The translations under genes were made by a program, and so were the position numbers. Shown in pieces: positions 26,671 through 34,841 of a stretch of DNA of 64,000 bases. Positions within the stretch are counted from its first letter, which is position 1; the number at the start of each line of letters is the position of its first letter. The notes beneath the pieces are model-generated. The model was not told the DNA's origin and did no database searches. It saw only the letters and a program-made list of their open reading frames with translations. The stretch is from Paraburkholderia sp. (GTDB taxonomy: Bacteria; Pseudomonadota; Gammaproteobacteria; Burkholderiales; Burkholderiaceae), in NCBI RefSeq assembly GCF_028283785.1, contig NZ_JAPWKB010000005.1, forward strand, positions 372,001-436,000, in the 5' to 3' direction.

Positions 26671-27159
26671 CTACGACCCACAGAAAGGGCCTTGCTCACC
26701 CATCGCGCGCTTCCAGGTGTGTTCAGTGCTGGAAACCGGCGCAGGGGAAGCGAATGGCGCGGCAGGAGTACCCGTGTCGTTCAGATCGATATGACAGCGA
26801 CCGTCCGTCACCGAGAGTAGAGCGACATAGCGGTGGGTGGCTTCCGGTGTGAACGTAAGAGTGTCGACGCAGAATTTCTCGGCTACCAGCATATTCTTTG
26901 TGTAGAACATTGAGAAAGACAACGGCGCGTTTGGCGTTACTTTGCGCGCAATCTCCTTCGCAGCATCCATTACGGGAAGATGATGCCGCTCGGTGCATTC
27001 AGCCGCGCCTCCATAAATAAATGCTTGTGCTGTGAAATCGCCCGCTTTGCGAAAAACGATAGTGGCGGCGTCTGTCTGGGACGGTTCCTGATAGGTTGTC
27101 GCGCAACCGGTGATGGCGAGCGCGGATGCGCCTAGCATAAATGTTCGAATAAATTTCAT
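26671..27159 (-). CDS. Putative outer-membrane or periplasmic lipoprotein
   Basis: This 162-aa protein has a lipoprotein signal peptide: MKFIRTFMLGASALAITGC, lipobox ITGC with Cys about residue 19. The mature part starts ATTYQEPSQTDAATIVFRKAGDF, contains four further Cys residues and ends in a Ser/Pro/Thr-rich tail (GTPAAPFASPAPVSS). DUF2846-like proteins look similar (an AxIxFxR segment after the lipobox), but the assignment is not certain. I chose the start that gives the signal peptide. Confidence 0.75.
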   Translation of the reverse strand: MKFIRTFMLGASALAITGCATTYQEPSQTDAATIVFRKAGDFTAQAFIYGGAAECTERHHLPVMDAAKEIARKVTPNAPLSFSMFYTKNMLVAEKFCVDTLTFTPEATHRYVALLSVTDGRCHIDLNDTGTPAAPFASPAPVSSTEHTWKRAMGEQGPFCGS

Positions 27160-27299
27160 GGTTATTGATTCGGGATATGTGCTGATTAAAATCACACGCA
27201 ATCACGCTCAAAAATACGAGCACGTTGAATCATCCTTTACGGCATCTAGGAAGATATCTTGAGAAATTATTCGTTCTGCAGGCGAGCTCAAATCATAGT

Positions 27300-27346
27300 T
27301 TGCTAACGATTTCCACGCTGACGTTGACCGTCCGTTTGTGGCCGGA
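27300..27346 (-). repeat. Upstream module, diverged copy R5
   Basis: It reads CGGCCACAAACGGACGGTCA and later GGAAATCGTTAGCAA in gene sense, recognisably related to R4 (CGGCCACCAACGGTCA, GGAATCGTCGACAA). It carries a 4-bp duplication (ACGGACGG) and a short deletion, and lies about 140 bases before the lipoprotein gene. Confidence 0.4.
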
Positions 27347-27421
27347 GTTTGCCCTTTACGCGATCGGGCGACTTGCTGCAAAGCGATCGAACTGGCGTCC
27401 AATTGCATTACGCATGCATCA

Positions 27422-27835
27422 TCAGGACCATGCCGAGTTTTGCAAAACGATTCGATAACCATCGTGATCCTCAAATGTTCTACCTGACACATCCCAATAA
27501 GGGTTGAGCGACGTCACGCAAACAAATCCGCTCTCGGCGAGGCGATCGCAAGTCGACTGCCACTCAACTCGATCCGGGGCGTAGAACACCAGCAAATCCT
27601 CACGTGTCGGTGTTGGCGCTACCGGATGTTCGTGGCACTGCGTGAACTCGAAGTGATAGTCCATGCCGGGACGTCCAAGCATCACCCCATCGAACCCCTG
27701 ATGGTCTTGAAATTTTGCCAGCACAACGAGGCTGAGCGCTGCGCAATACATGCTTTCTGCCCGCGAAAGGTCGCTGACAGGCCTGGCGATTCTGAGGTGT
27801 GATTGCATCGGTTTGGTTATCAGGTCGTTGACCAA
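27422..27835 (-). CDS. VOC (glyoxalase/bleomycin-resistance) family protein
   Basis: This is a single VOC module of 137 aa. HLRIARPVSDLSRAESMYCAALSLVVLAKF gives the first beta-alpha-beta unit, HFEFTQCHEHP follows, and the second half has LVFYAPDRVEWQSTCDRLAESGF ending RTFEDHDGYRIVLQN. It resembles YycE-like proteins. An ATG nine codons in (27808) is an alternative start. It is preceded by module R2. Binding or resistance roles are typical, but no substrate is evident. Confidence 0.82.
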   Translation of the reverse strand: MVNDLITKPMQSHLRIARPVSDLSRAESMYCAALSLVVLAKFQDHQGFDGVMLGRPGMDYHFEFTQCHEHPVAPTPTREDLLVFYAPDRVEWQSTCDRLAESGFVCVTSLNPYWDVSGRTFEDHDGYRIVLQNSAWS

Positions 27836-27876
27836 GAGTGTCAGAACATCGATCCTCCAGAATACGTCGAACGAAA

Positions 27877-27924
27877 ATTGTCGCCAATTCTCACCGCCTT
27901 GCCGAATGACCGTTCATGGCCGCT
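27877..27924 (-). repeat. Upstream module, copy R2
   Basis: In gene sense it has CGGCCATGAACGGTCATTCGGC and ends GGCGACAAT, with the same 48-bp geometry as R1, R3 and R4. It lies 42 bases before the first ATG of the VOC gene. Confidence 0.6.
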
Positions 27925-28044
27925 CACTGCCCGATGCGATACCTATACGCACGCTCAGCTTCGCACGCATCGATCGGCAACTGGCGAACGAATCGGATAG
28001 GCGCTATCGACCCGGAAGAGACGTTCAGTACCGTCCGAGAACAG

Positions 28045-28524
28045 TCATTCGTGGCGCAGGACGGACGTAAGCGTGTAAAGAACCTCAAAACTTTCGCATA
28101 CGAGAGGCATCGAATGGTCAACAACCCGACCAATTCGGCTGCACTCATCCGTGAAGAAGCGCCAATGCTCCGCTCGCCAATACGTCAGCGAAAGATCTCC
28201 TTCGCCTTCGCTAGCGGCGAATTCAGCACCGACGCGGTCAAATGGGACGATTTGCACTTCGGTGACTCGTAGAACGAACGCGGGTTTATCATTCCAGTCG
28301 AGCACGATTTCCATGTCACCGACCTCTGGAATCGACTCGCCGTCGAAGTCCCAAGCCGAAACCAGACTGCATGTACCACGCTTCACGCCAGCAAGAATGA
28401 GTGCAATAAGCGACGCCGAAAGAGCTTCCGAATCTCCAAATCCACCAATTCGAACATACCCTTCGGGGAGATGCATACCTCGCTCGGCCAATTCGGCGAC
28501 TAGCTCTCCTACAGTTTTGCCCAT
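28045..28524 (-). CDS. ASCH domain protein
   Basis: This 159-aa soluble protein has the RNA-binding-like ASCH fold: GFGDSEALSASLIALILAGVKRGTCSLVSAWDFDGESIPEVGD is the first half. IVLDWNDKPAFVLRVTEVQIVPFDRV and the acidic-to-aromatic GEGDLSLTYWRAEHWRFF follow. It is full length for small stand-alone ASCH proteins, some of which are amidohydrolases on N4-acetylcytidine. A plausible single-gene unit preceded by module R3. Confidence 0.75.
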   Translation of the reverse strand: MGKTVGELVAELAERGMHLPEGYVRIGGFGDSEALSASLIALILAGVKRGTCSLVSAWDFDGESIPEVGDMEIVLDWNDKPAFVLRVTEVQIVPFDRVGAEFAASEGEGDLSLTYWRAEHWRFFTDECSRIGRVVDHSMPLVCESFEVLYTLTSVLRHE

Positions 28525-28577
28525 ATGTCGACGCCCTTTCGATTACATCCAGTTGTATCGAAACCTCACGGGCGTTG

Positions 28578-28625
28578 ATTGTCGACTATTGGTCGGGGCG
28601 TGTCGAATGTCTCAAAATGGCCGCA
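28578..28625 (-). repeat. Upstream module, copy R3
   Basis: In gene sense it begins TGCGGCCA, has TTCGAC at positions 19-24 and ends ATAGTCGACAAT. It lies 53 bases before the ASCH gene. Its middle (TTTTGAGACA) is the most diverged of the four, but spacing is unchanged. Confidence 0.55.
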
Positions 28626-28746
28626 CGGAGTCGGCGGCCTCTGTCGACTTCGTGCCCTCGGGCTTGCCTACATGCAGCAAGCATAAGCTGACCTTGAAAC
28701 GAACTATTGGGTTTGGCCAAAGCTGCCATTCACCGTCTGCTTCGGG

Positions 28747-29253
28747 TCAAGGTGAGGGACCGCGAAGCTTCCGTTCCATTACGATCAGTTCGCCCGTGAA
28801 TCTCGGATTTTTCAGGCGGCGGATCTCCTTAAAACCGGCTCCCTGCCAGAATGCGAGCGCTCTCGGATTCGTGGCAACGGCTCCTAATTGCAGACGCCTG
28901 TAGGCCCATTCCCGCGCCATAGCTTCAATCAGTACGACCGCTTCGCTTCCATATCCTTGCCCCTGATGCTTTTCCGAAAACAATAAAAGACCGATCCACA
29001 GACAATCATCGGCGCTACTCCCTCGGATCAGGTCGGCGCAACCGATCATGTTTGTTCCGACAGAGAAGCCGACTATGGCTTTGTCTTTCGCCTCTTTATT
29101 GCTCGGTTTTCCAAAGAAAAAATCTTCAACATCCTCCTCGGACGGTGGCCGCCCCTCGACAAGCTGCGTATAGGTTGGAGCTTCTTGAAAAATGCGATGT
29201 ATCTCGGCCCGGTCGTTGTCCGATTCATGAGAGAGCGTGCGGATACAGAGCAT
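28747..29253 (-). CDS. GNAT family N-acetyltransferase
   Basis: This 168-aa acetyltransferase has the acetyl-CoA motif in SEKHQGQGYGSEAVVLIEA and the C-terminal LGAVATNPRALAFWQGAGFKEI. The start MLCIRTLSHESDNDRAEIH was chosen because the longer open frame runs through module R4. Substrates may be aminoglycosides, proteins or small amines; this is unknown. It is the last recognisable gene of the island. Confidence 0.88.
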   Translation of the reverse strand: MLCIRTLSHESDNDRAEIHRIFQEAPTYTQLVEGRPPSEEDVEDFFFGKPSNKEAKDKAIVGFSVGTNMIGCADLIRGSSADDCLWIGLLLFSEKHQGQGYGSEAVVLIEAMAREWAYRRLQLGAVATNPRALAFWQGAGFKEIRRLKNPRFTGELIVMERKLRGPSP

Positions 29254-29300
29254 GGTGGAAAATCGCGGTGCGTAAAGATGTTGACGAGCTAAACAGATCG

Positions 29301-29348
29301 ATTGTCGACGATTCCGGAGTCTACGTCGACTGACCGTTGGTGGCCGAA
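29301..29348 (-). repeat. Upstream module, copy R4
   Basis: In gene sense it begins TTCGGCCACCAACGGTCA, has GTCGAC at positions 19-24 and ends GTCGACAAT. It lies 47 bases before the GNAT gene. The two GTCGAC hexamers within it are themselves palindromic. Confidence 0.6.
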
Positions 29349-29917
29349 GTGAGCCGCACGTCATCGACATATCAAATTGCACCCACGAAGAATTTAGTCC
29401 GGTCAACCATCGACGATAGCATCGAGACTGGCGATCGCCCTCCCGCGAAAAGTACGACGTTGCTGACTACCGCAAGCTGCTATCTGCGTCAGCGTCCACG
29501 GTTAAGGGTTCCGCCGAATCACTTAGCTCGTCACGACCGCTCGGGTGACGCAACTTCCCATGCCTATAAAGGGCGAACGTCGGTGAGCGGCTCGTGGCGC
29601 TCTGAAAGCTCGACACCGCTGCGTGGCGTCTCAATGGCTTTCCACGAACTGAGCGCAGACCAGGCAATCGCGATGATGTCGCGGGCGACCGATTTCAACC
29701 CCGCACAGATCGTTGATGCGAACTGATGTACGCCTGGCTCGATCCGCAAGGAGGTTTTCTCGGGCACGCAGTGAACGTCAGTAGACAGAACGCATTGACC
29801 GCGTGCCCGTCCTGTCGTTTCGTACTCGCCTCCTGTAGACACACCGTCAACCTCTCCGGCATTTATCGCGCGCGCCCCATCCGGTAAATTCACGCTCACG
29901 CAAACAAGGAGAATGTG
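29349..29917. other. Right edge of the island, no supported gene
   Basis: These are about 570 bases of intermediate composition. A 130-codon plus-strand frame crosses it, but it has Ser/Arg/Thr-rich composition, no ribosome binding site and no family features, so I do not call it. AAGGAGA at about 29906 is the ribosome binding site of the next gene. Confidence 0.45.
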
Positions 29918-30538
29918 ATGCAAATTACGGTGGTGGGATACGGCAACGTCGGCGCGGGAATGGTCAAGCAACTGTCGGCCGCAGGTCACTCGGTAACGGT
30001 CACGGGCCGTCAGATGGAGAACGCCGAAAAGGTGGCGACGCAATATGGCGCACGAAGCGCACCGCTCGCCTCAGCTTCGGACAATGCAGAACTGATTGTG
30101 CTGGCAGTGCCTTACGATTCGGTCGCTGCCGCACTCGACGCGCTCGGCACCCTCGACGGCAAGGTAGTCGTGGATGTCACCAATCCGCTGACCAGCGACT
30201 ACATGGGCCTCACGATCGGCCACACCACCTCGGCCGCCGAAGAGATCGCGAAGCTGACGGGCGCGAGCGTGGTGAAGGCGTTCAATACGTTGTTCGCGCA
30301 AGTGCTCGGCGAAGGTCCGGTGTTTCCCTCGCAGGCAGCGTCGGTGTTCGTCGCTTCGGACGACGCCGCCGCGAAAGAACGTGTGGTCGCAGTGGCCGGC
30401 TCGATGGGCTTTTCAACCATCGACGCAGGCGGTCTGAAGAACGCCCGCTATCTGGAAGCCGTCGCCGGTCTGAACATTTATCTCGGTTATGGTGCGGGCC
30501 TCGGCACGCAAATCTCGCCGACGTGGATCACGCGCTAA
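29918..30538 (+). CDS. NADPH-dependent F420 reductase-like oxidoreductase
   Basis: This 206-aa Rossmann-fold protein has VVGYGNVGAGMVKQLSAAGHSVTVTGR at the N-terminus (GxGxxG-type) and the family stretch VVKAFNTLFAQVL. The ISPTWITR end and LIVLAVPYDSV fit the NADP oxidoreductase coenzyme F420-dependent fold (NPD1-like), though burkholderias may use NADPH with another partner. AAGGAGA precedes the ATG. A strong terminator follows. Confidence 0.85.
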   Translation: MQITVVGYGNVGAGMVKQLSAAGHSVTVTGRQMENAEKVATQYGARSAPLASASDNAELIVLAVPYDSVAAALDALGTLDGKVVVDVTNPLTSDYMGLTIGHTTSAAEEIAKLTGASVVKAFNTLFAQVLGEGPVFPSQAASVFVASDDAAAKERVVAVAGSMGFSTIDAGGLKNARYLEAVAGLNIYLGYGAGLGTQISPTWITR

Positions 30539-30559
30539 TCTTGTCGCGCGAAGAACCTT

Positions 30560-30599
30560 AAAAAGGCCCGCCGCACTCATCGTGCGGCGGGCCTTTTTT
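30560..30599 (+). terminator. Strong rho-independent terminator
   Basis: AAGGCCCGCCGCAC and GTGCGGCGGGCCTT form a 14-bp stem with a short loop, flanked by an A-run and a T6 tail. It can serve the oxidoreductase gene and the convergent AraC gene. Confidence 0.95.
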
Positions 30600-30694
30600 C
30601 ATCCATCCTGTCATCGACCCTTCACCTTTGCCGAACGTTCGCACGACGGAAACAACACCGGCCACAAACGGGCGACCAATGGCCGCCGCTTCCA

Positions 30695-31678
30695 TCACGC
30701 ACTCAACTCGTGTGCCGACTCCACACGCGCGATCACACCGGTCATCGCACGGCACTCGCGAGCCGTCATGTCGTACTTCGCGCGAAAACTCCGGCTGAAA
30801 TGCGCTGCGTCGTTGAAACCCCAGCGAAAGCAGATTTCCGACACCGACAGGCTGCGATGCGCAGGGCTCATCAGATCCTGCCGACAGCGTTCGAGACGCC
30901 GGTCGCGCAGGTAGGTAGTGAAGCTCAAACCCGCGTCTTCGAATAGTTTCTGCAGATAACGCGATGACACCCGCTGCTGCTCGGTCACCCGCGTCAGTGA
31001 CAACTCGGCGTCGCCGAGCTGCTGATCGATCGATTGACAGATCCGCAGGAAATGCGCTGCACGCGTGCGGTCGCCAAAGCGGCGCGTCGCATGCGCGTTC
31101 GACAGGCTCGCCACCAGAAACTCCGACAGCGCCACTTCGACCGGATGAATGTCACTGGCATCGAAGTCTTCGAGATCGTCGCCGACGGCGCGCAACATGC
31201 CCGACAGCACGCGCGTCAAACCAGCCTTGGCGGGCAGCAGCCCGCAATCGAGCATCTGCGGATCGACCAGCCCCGGATGCAGCAAGGTCAGCGGCACACG
31301 CACATACAGCAGCCGAAAATCCGCCGGCAGTTCGAGCGTCGAATCGCGCCCGCTCGGGCCGTACAGCATGTCACCGCGCGAGACTTCGACCCGCGTACCC
31401 GCGCCCTGAAACACCGATTGTCCGTCGAGCAGCAACGCCAGCCATAAGGCGGCCTGCTGGTTGCGATAACAGCCCGAGATGGTCAGCGGCGTGGCGCGGA
31501 CCCGCGAAAATTCGATACCCGTCGGCGATACCAGACCCACGACATCGCCTTCGAAACTATCGTCGATGGCCGTGGGACTCATCGGCAGACACACCGCGTC
31601 CATCGCTTCCTGCCAGACATACGGTCGTTCGTGGCTCGTACTTTTCTGCGTCGAAAAGTGCCAGGATTTCATTGCCAT
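30695..31678 (-). CDS. AraC family transcriptional regulator (AraC_binding_2 type)
   Basis: This 327-aa regulator has an N-terminal sensor domain of the type in catabolic XylS/NahR-unrelated regulators (SRGDMLYGPSGRDSTLELPADFRLLYVRVP). The C-terminal double HTH includes LSLTRVTEQQRVSSRYLQKLFEDAGLSFTTYLRDRRL and SEICFRWGFNDAAHFSRSFRAKYDMTARECR. It stands alone between a terminator and the LysR gene of the import operon; its target is not clear. Confidence 0.9.
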   Translation of the reverse strand: MAMKSWHFSTQKSTSHERPYVWQEAMDAVCLPMSPTAIDDSFEGDVVGLVSPTGIEFSRVRATPLTISGCYRNQQAALWLALLLDGQSVFQGAGTRVEVSRGDMLYGPSGRDSTLELPADFRLLYVRVPLTLLHPGLVDPQMLDCGLLPAKAGLTRVLSGMLRAVGDDLEDFDASDIHPVEVALSEFLVASLSNAHATRRFGDRTRAAHFLRICQSIDQQLGDAELSLTRVTEQQRVSSRYLQKLFEDAGLSFTTYLRDRRLERCRQDLMSPAHRSLSVSEICFRWGFNDAAHFSRSFRAKYDMTARECRAMTGVIARVESAHELSA

Positions 31679-31823
31679 ACCTGCGATCCCCGATCAAGCA
31701 ATTGACTTGAGTCAACACATGCAATTGGCGCGCCAAGTGCTCGATTTGCTTTTCACGGGCCTTGTAGCGGGTCGTTCACGCGCAACGTGCCCGTTGTCGT
31801 GCACGTTGCACCGCTGTGAAAGA

Positions 31824-32741
31824 CTAGCGCCCGACGAGGCGCGTCCATGGTGCGTCGCTCCATTGCCCGGCAAGATAGTCGATGGCGACGCGGATTTTGG
31901 CGGGAAGCTGTTCCCGGCTGGGATAGACGGCATAAATGCCGATTGGCGGAGGCGCGAACGCGTCCAGCACCGGCACGAGCGAGCCGCGCTCGATGGCAGG
32001 CATCACGAGGAAGCCCGGTTGCAGGACCAGCCCGATGCCCGCCTCGGCCGCGGCGATACAGGTCTCGCCGTTATTGGCGGTCATTGCCGGACGCGGCCGT
32101 CCGATGTGTTCGACGCCGGTTGCGCGTTCGAGCAGCCGCCAGTCGCTCTTGTCGGAGAAGTAGCCGTAGGCGACCGACTGATGCGCTGCGAGATCCGCTG
32201 GCGTCTGCGGCGTGCCATACCGCGCCAGATAGTCGGGCGAGCCACAGACATAAAGCGGCGTGCTGGCGAGCCGACGGTGCACCAGCGACGATTCCGCCGG
32301 CCGCGCGATCCGGATCGCGAGATCGAAGCCTTCCGCGACCAGATCGACCAATGCATCCGACAACGTGATGACAGGCCGCACCAGCGGCGCGCGTTCCAGC
32401 AGACCCGGCCACAAAGGCGCGAGATGCGCGATCCCGAAACTGACCGGCGCGCTGATCCGCAACTCGCCCGACGCGTGATCGCGTTCGCTTTGCGCGAGGC
32501 GGTCGGCGGAATCGAGTTGCAGCAGAATATCGCGGCAGGCGTGGTAATACGCTTCGCCCGCTGCGGTTAGCGCGACCTTGCGGGTAGTCCGGTGCAACAG
32601 CCGCGCGCCGAGCCGTCGCTCCAGTTCCTGCACGGTGCGCGACGTCAGCGCGCGCGAGACACCTTCCGCATCGGCGGCGGCGGCAAAGCCACCCGATTCG
32701 ACCACGCCAACGAAGGTTTCGATCTCGCGCAAGCGGTTCAT
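31824..32741 (-). CDS. LysR family transcriptional regulator
   Basis: This 305-aa protein has an N-terminal HTH (ETFVGVVESGGFAAAADAEGVSRALTSRTVQELERRLGARLLHRTTRKVALT) and a LysR effector domain of the CrgA/AaeR-like subgroup. Its start overlaps the amidase stop by 4 bases, so it appears to be the last gene of the 42.5-31.8 kb operon. A regulator at the 3' end suggests feedback control of the whole unit. Confidence 0.9.
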   Translation of the reverse strand: MNRLREIETFVGVVESGGFAAAADAEGVSRALTSRTVQELERRLGARLLHRTTRKVALTAAGEAYYHACRDILLQLDSADRLAQSERDHASGELRISAPVSFGIAHLAPLWPGLLERAPLVRPVITLSDALVDLVAEGFDLAIRIARPAESSLVHRRLASTPLYVCGSPDYLARYGTPQTPADLAAHQSVAYGYFSDKSDWRLLERATGVEHIGRPRPAMTANNGETCIAAAEAGIGLVLQPGFLVMPAIERGSLVPVLDAFAPPPIGIYAVYPSREQLPAKIRVAIDYLAGQWSDAPWTRLVGR

Positions 32742-33814
32742 TTTTTCCCAAGCTTCGGGAAAATCCCGCGAGGAATTCGCACATGCGCGCCGAGCGTCGC
32801 ATCGACCACCTGCGTAATGCCGACATCGCCCGCCACGCTCATCAGCGAATACGCATCGTTGCGCGACAGGCCGACATGCTCTTCGAGCAGCGTCATCGTA
32901 TCGAGCGACGCATTGCGCAACGCGCGGTCCAGTTGCGGATCGAAACCGTGGACGATCCAGCTATCCGGCGTTTCGAGCAGCGGGGTCGGAAAGGTAAAGT
33001 CTTTGCGCAGGATAATCTGCATCGTCACGTTCAGCGACGATTCGATCGCAGTGCCGCTGATCTCGCCGTCGCCTTGCGAGACGTGCGGATCGCCGATCGA
33101 GAACAGCGCGCCGGGGACCTGCACCGGGTAGTACATCGTCGCGCCCGCACCGATGCGCCAGTTGTCGATATTGCCGCCGTGACGGCCGGGTGGAATCGTG
33201 CTGACGCGGCCGTCTACCGCAGGCGCGACGCCGGCCGTGCCCAGATGCGGACGTGCCGGAATGCGCACGCCGTTCAGCGCGGGCTCCCGATCGCAGACTG
33301 GACAATCGGTCATCGTGCCGGGGACCAGATATTTGCCCTTGAAATCGTACGCATAAAGCGCCGACGCATGGTTCGCGCCTTCGTCCAGTTCATAGATGGT
33401 GACGCGTTCTTTCTCGCCCATTTCCTTGTACAGATAACCCCAGTTCGCGGCGAGGTTCGAGCCGTACCGGCAGCGCGGCGTCATCTGCATGTAGCGAACT
33501 TCAAGCATGTCGCCCGGCTGCGCGCCTTCGACGAAGATCGGACCCGTCATGATGTGCACGCCGGGATTGCGGTCGTCTTCGGGAATCGCTTTCCACAGCG
33601 CGTGCAGCGCGTCGTCCATCATGAGATCGGGCGCATCGCCGGCGTGATGCGTGACAGCTTCCGCAAAAATCAGGTCGCCGCTACGCACGGTCAGCGCCGG
33701 TGCCAGCGCGGCGTCGAAGTAGCCCCAATGTACGTTGGCCGGTGTTGCGCGCAAGGTATGCAGCGCGGACGGTTCGGGATTGGCGCGCGGCGCGCCCTTT
33801 GGAATGAATGCCAT
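32738..33814 (-). CDS. Acetamidase/formamidase family protein
   Basis: This 358-aa FmdA/AmdA-fold protein has MTGPIFVEGAQPGDMLEVRY, VPGTMTDCPVCDREPALN, PPGRHGGNIDNWRIGAG and the VQVPGALFSIGDPHVSQGDGEISGTAIE core typical of formamide/acetamide amidohydrolases. It follows the reductase by 19 bases and overlaps the LysR start. Cytosolic release of ammonia plus formate or acetate from a small amide is the family reaction; the pathway substrate here is unknown. Confidence 0.92.
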   Translation of the reverse strand: MAFIPKGAPRANPEPSALHTLRATPANVHWGYFDAALAPALTVRSGDLIFAEAVTHHAGDAPDLMMDDALHALWKAIPEDDRNPGVHIMTGPIFVEGAQPGDMLEVRYMQMTPRCRYGSNLAANWGYLYKEMGEKERVTIYELDEGANHASALYAYDFKGKYLVPGTMTDCPVCDREPALNGVRIPARPHLGTAGVAPAVDGRVSTIPPGRHGGNIDNWRIGAGATMYYPVQVPGALFSIGDPHVSQGDGEISGTAIESSLNVTMQIILRKDFTFPTPLLETPDSWIVHGFDPQLDRALRNASLDTMTLLEEHVGLSRNDAYSLMSVAGDVGITQVVDATLGAHVRIPRGIFPKLGKK

Positions 33815-33833
33815 GTGAGCGATGAAATCCAGT

Positions 33834-34841
33834 TTAAAGGTCTAGAACGAGAAGCGGTGTTTTTGCGCGCGAGCAGCATGGCGTGAAAACCGTGCCCGAT
33901 GCCTGCTCGTCGGCACTCAGAATCCAGTCGCGATGGTCGGGCGTGCCGGCCAGCACGCGCGTCGTGCAGGAGCCGCACACGCCCTGCTCGCACGACATCG
34001 GCACATGCACGCCGATCCCGGCGAGCGCCGCACACACGCTCTGGCCGACCGCGACCGGCACGCGCCGGCCGCTCGATGCGAGTTCGACTTCGAATGGCAA
34101 GTCGTTGGGCTGGTTGGCCTGGTCGCTGTCGGCATCGCTACGATCGGCGGACGACGGCGCGGCAAAGCGCTCGCAATGCAGATGGTCTTCGGGCCAACCC
34201 ATCGCGCGGGCCGCACCGAGCACCGCGTCGATCATTGCGAACGGGCCGCACACATAGAGATGCCGACCGGGTTCGAAACCGCCCGTTAGCAGCGTGAAAT
34301 CCGTACAACGCCCCAGATGACGCGTGACCTTGCCCGCCCACGGCGCGCGGCCGATTTCATCGACGAAAGCCTGGCGCGCCGCCGACGACGCAAAATCGTG
34401 CATCTCGAAGCCGATGCCCGCGTGATGCAGCGACCACGCCATCGACATCACCGGCGTAATGCCGATCCCGCCCGCGATCAGGAGCGGCGGCCGCGTCGCG
34501 GGCGTCATCGCGAAGTGGTTGCGCGGGCCGAGCGCGTCGAGTGTGTCGTTCACGCGCAGCGTCTCGCACAGATAACGCGAGCCGCCGCGACCGTTCCGCT
34601 CGTGTTGCACCGCGATCGTGTAGCGCGACGAATCGGCGGGATCGCTGCACAGCGAGTAATGTCGCCGCTGGCCGTTGCAGTCAATTTCCAGATGCGCGCC
34701 CGCCTCGAACGGCGGCAACGGCAGATAGTCGGCCGCTTCGAGATCGAACGCGACGATGTCGTGCGCGACCTCGAACCGACGGGCCACGCGCAAACTCAAG
34801 CCAATCCCCGTATCCATCGTGATGGCCTCGCGCGCGCTCAT
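33834..34841 (-). CDS. Rieske-oxygenase reductase (VanB/phthalate dioxygenase reductase type)
   Basis: This 335-aa protein has an N-terminal flavin-binding barrel (AGAHLEIDCNGQRRHYSLCSDPADSSRYTIAVQ), an NAD-binding domain (LLIAGGIGITPVMSMA, HLYVCGPFAMIDAV) and a C-terminal plant-type 2Fe-2S ferredoxin with CEQGVCGSCTTRV and a last Cys in TPCCS. It is the natural electron donor for the Rieske oxygenase encoded at 39618-40862. Its ATG overlaps the stop of the dioxygenase gene (ATGA). Confidence 0.93.
   Translation of the reverse strand: MSAREAITMDTGIGLSLRVARRFEVAHDIVAFDLEAADYLPLPPFEAGAHLEIDCNGQRRHYSLCSDPADSSRYTIAVQHERNGRGGSRYLCETLRVNDTLDALGPRNHFAMTPATRPPLLIAGGIGITPVMSMAWSLHHAGIGFEMHDFASSAARQAFVDEIGRAPWAGKVTRHLGRCTDFTLLTGGFEPGRHLYVCGPFAMIDAVLGAARAMGWPEDHLHCERFAAPSSADRSDADSDQANQPNDLPFEVELASSGRRVPVAVGQSVCAALAGIGVHVPMSCEQGVCGSCTTRVLAGTPDHRDWILSADEQASGTVFTPCCSRAKTPLLVLDL

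Noticed and set aside
27208..27492. A 94-codon minus-strand frame between the lipoprotein and VOC genes
   Set aside because: It overlaps the VOC coding region in another frame and contains the diverged module R5; there are no recognisable features.
29337..29726. A 130-codon plus-strand frame at the right edge of the island
   Set aside because: It overlaps module R4, its composition is not protein-like, and no ribosome binding site is present.
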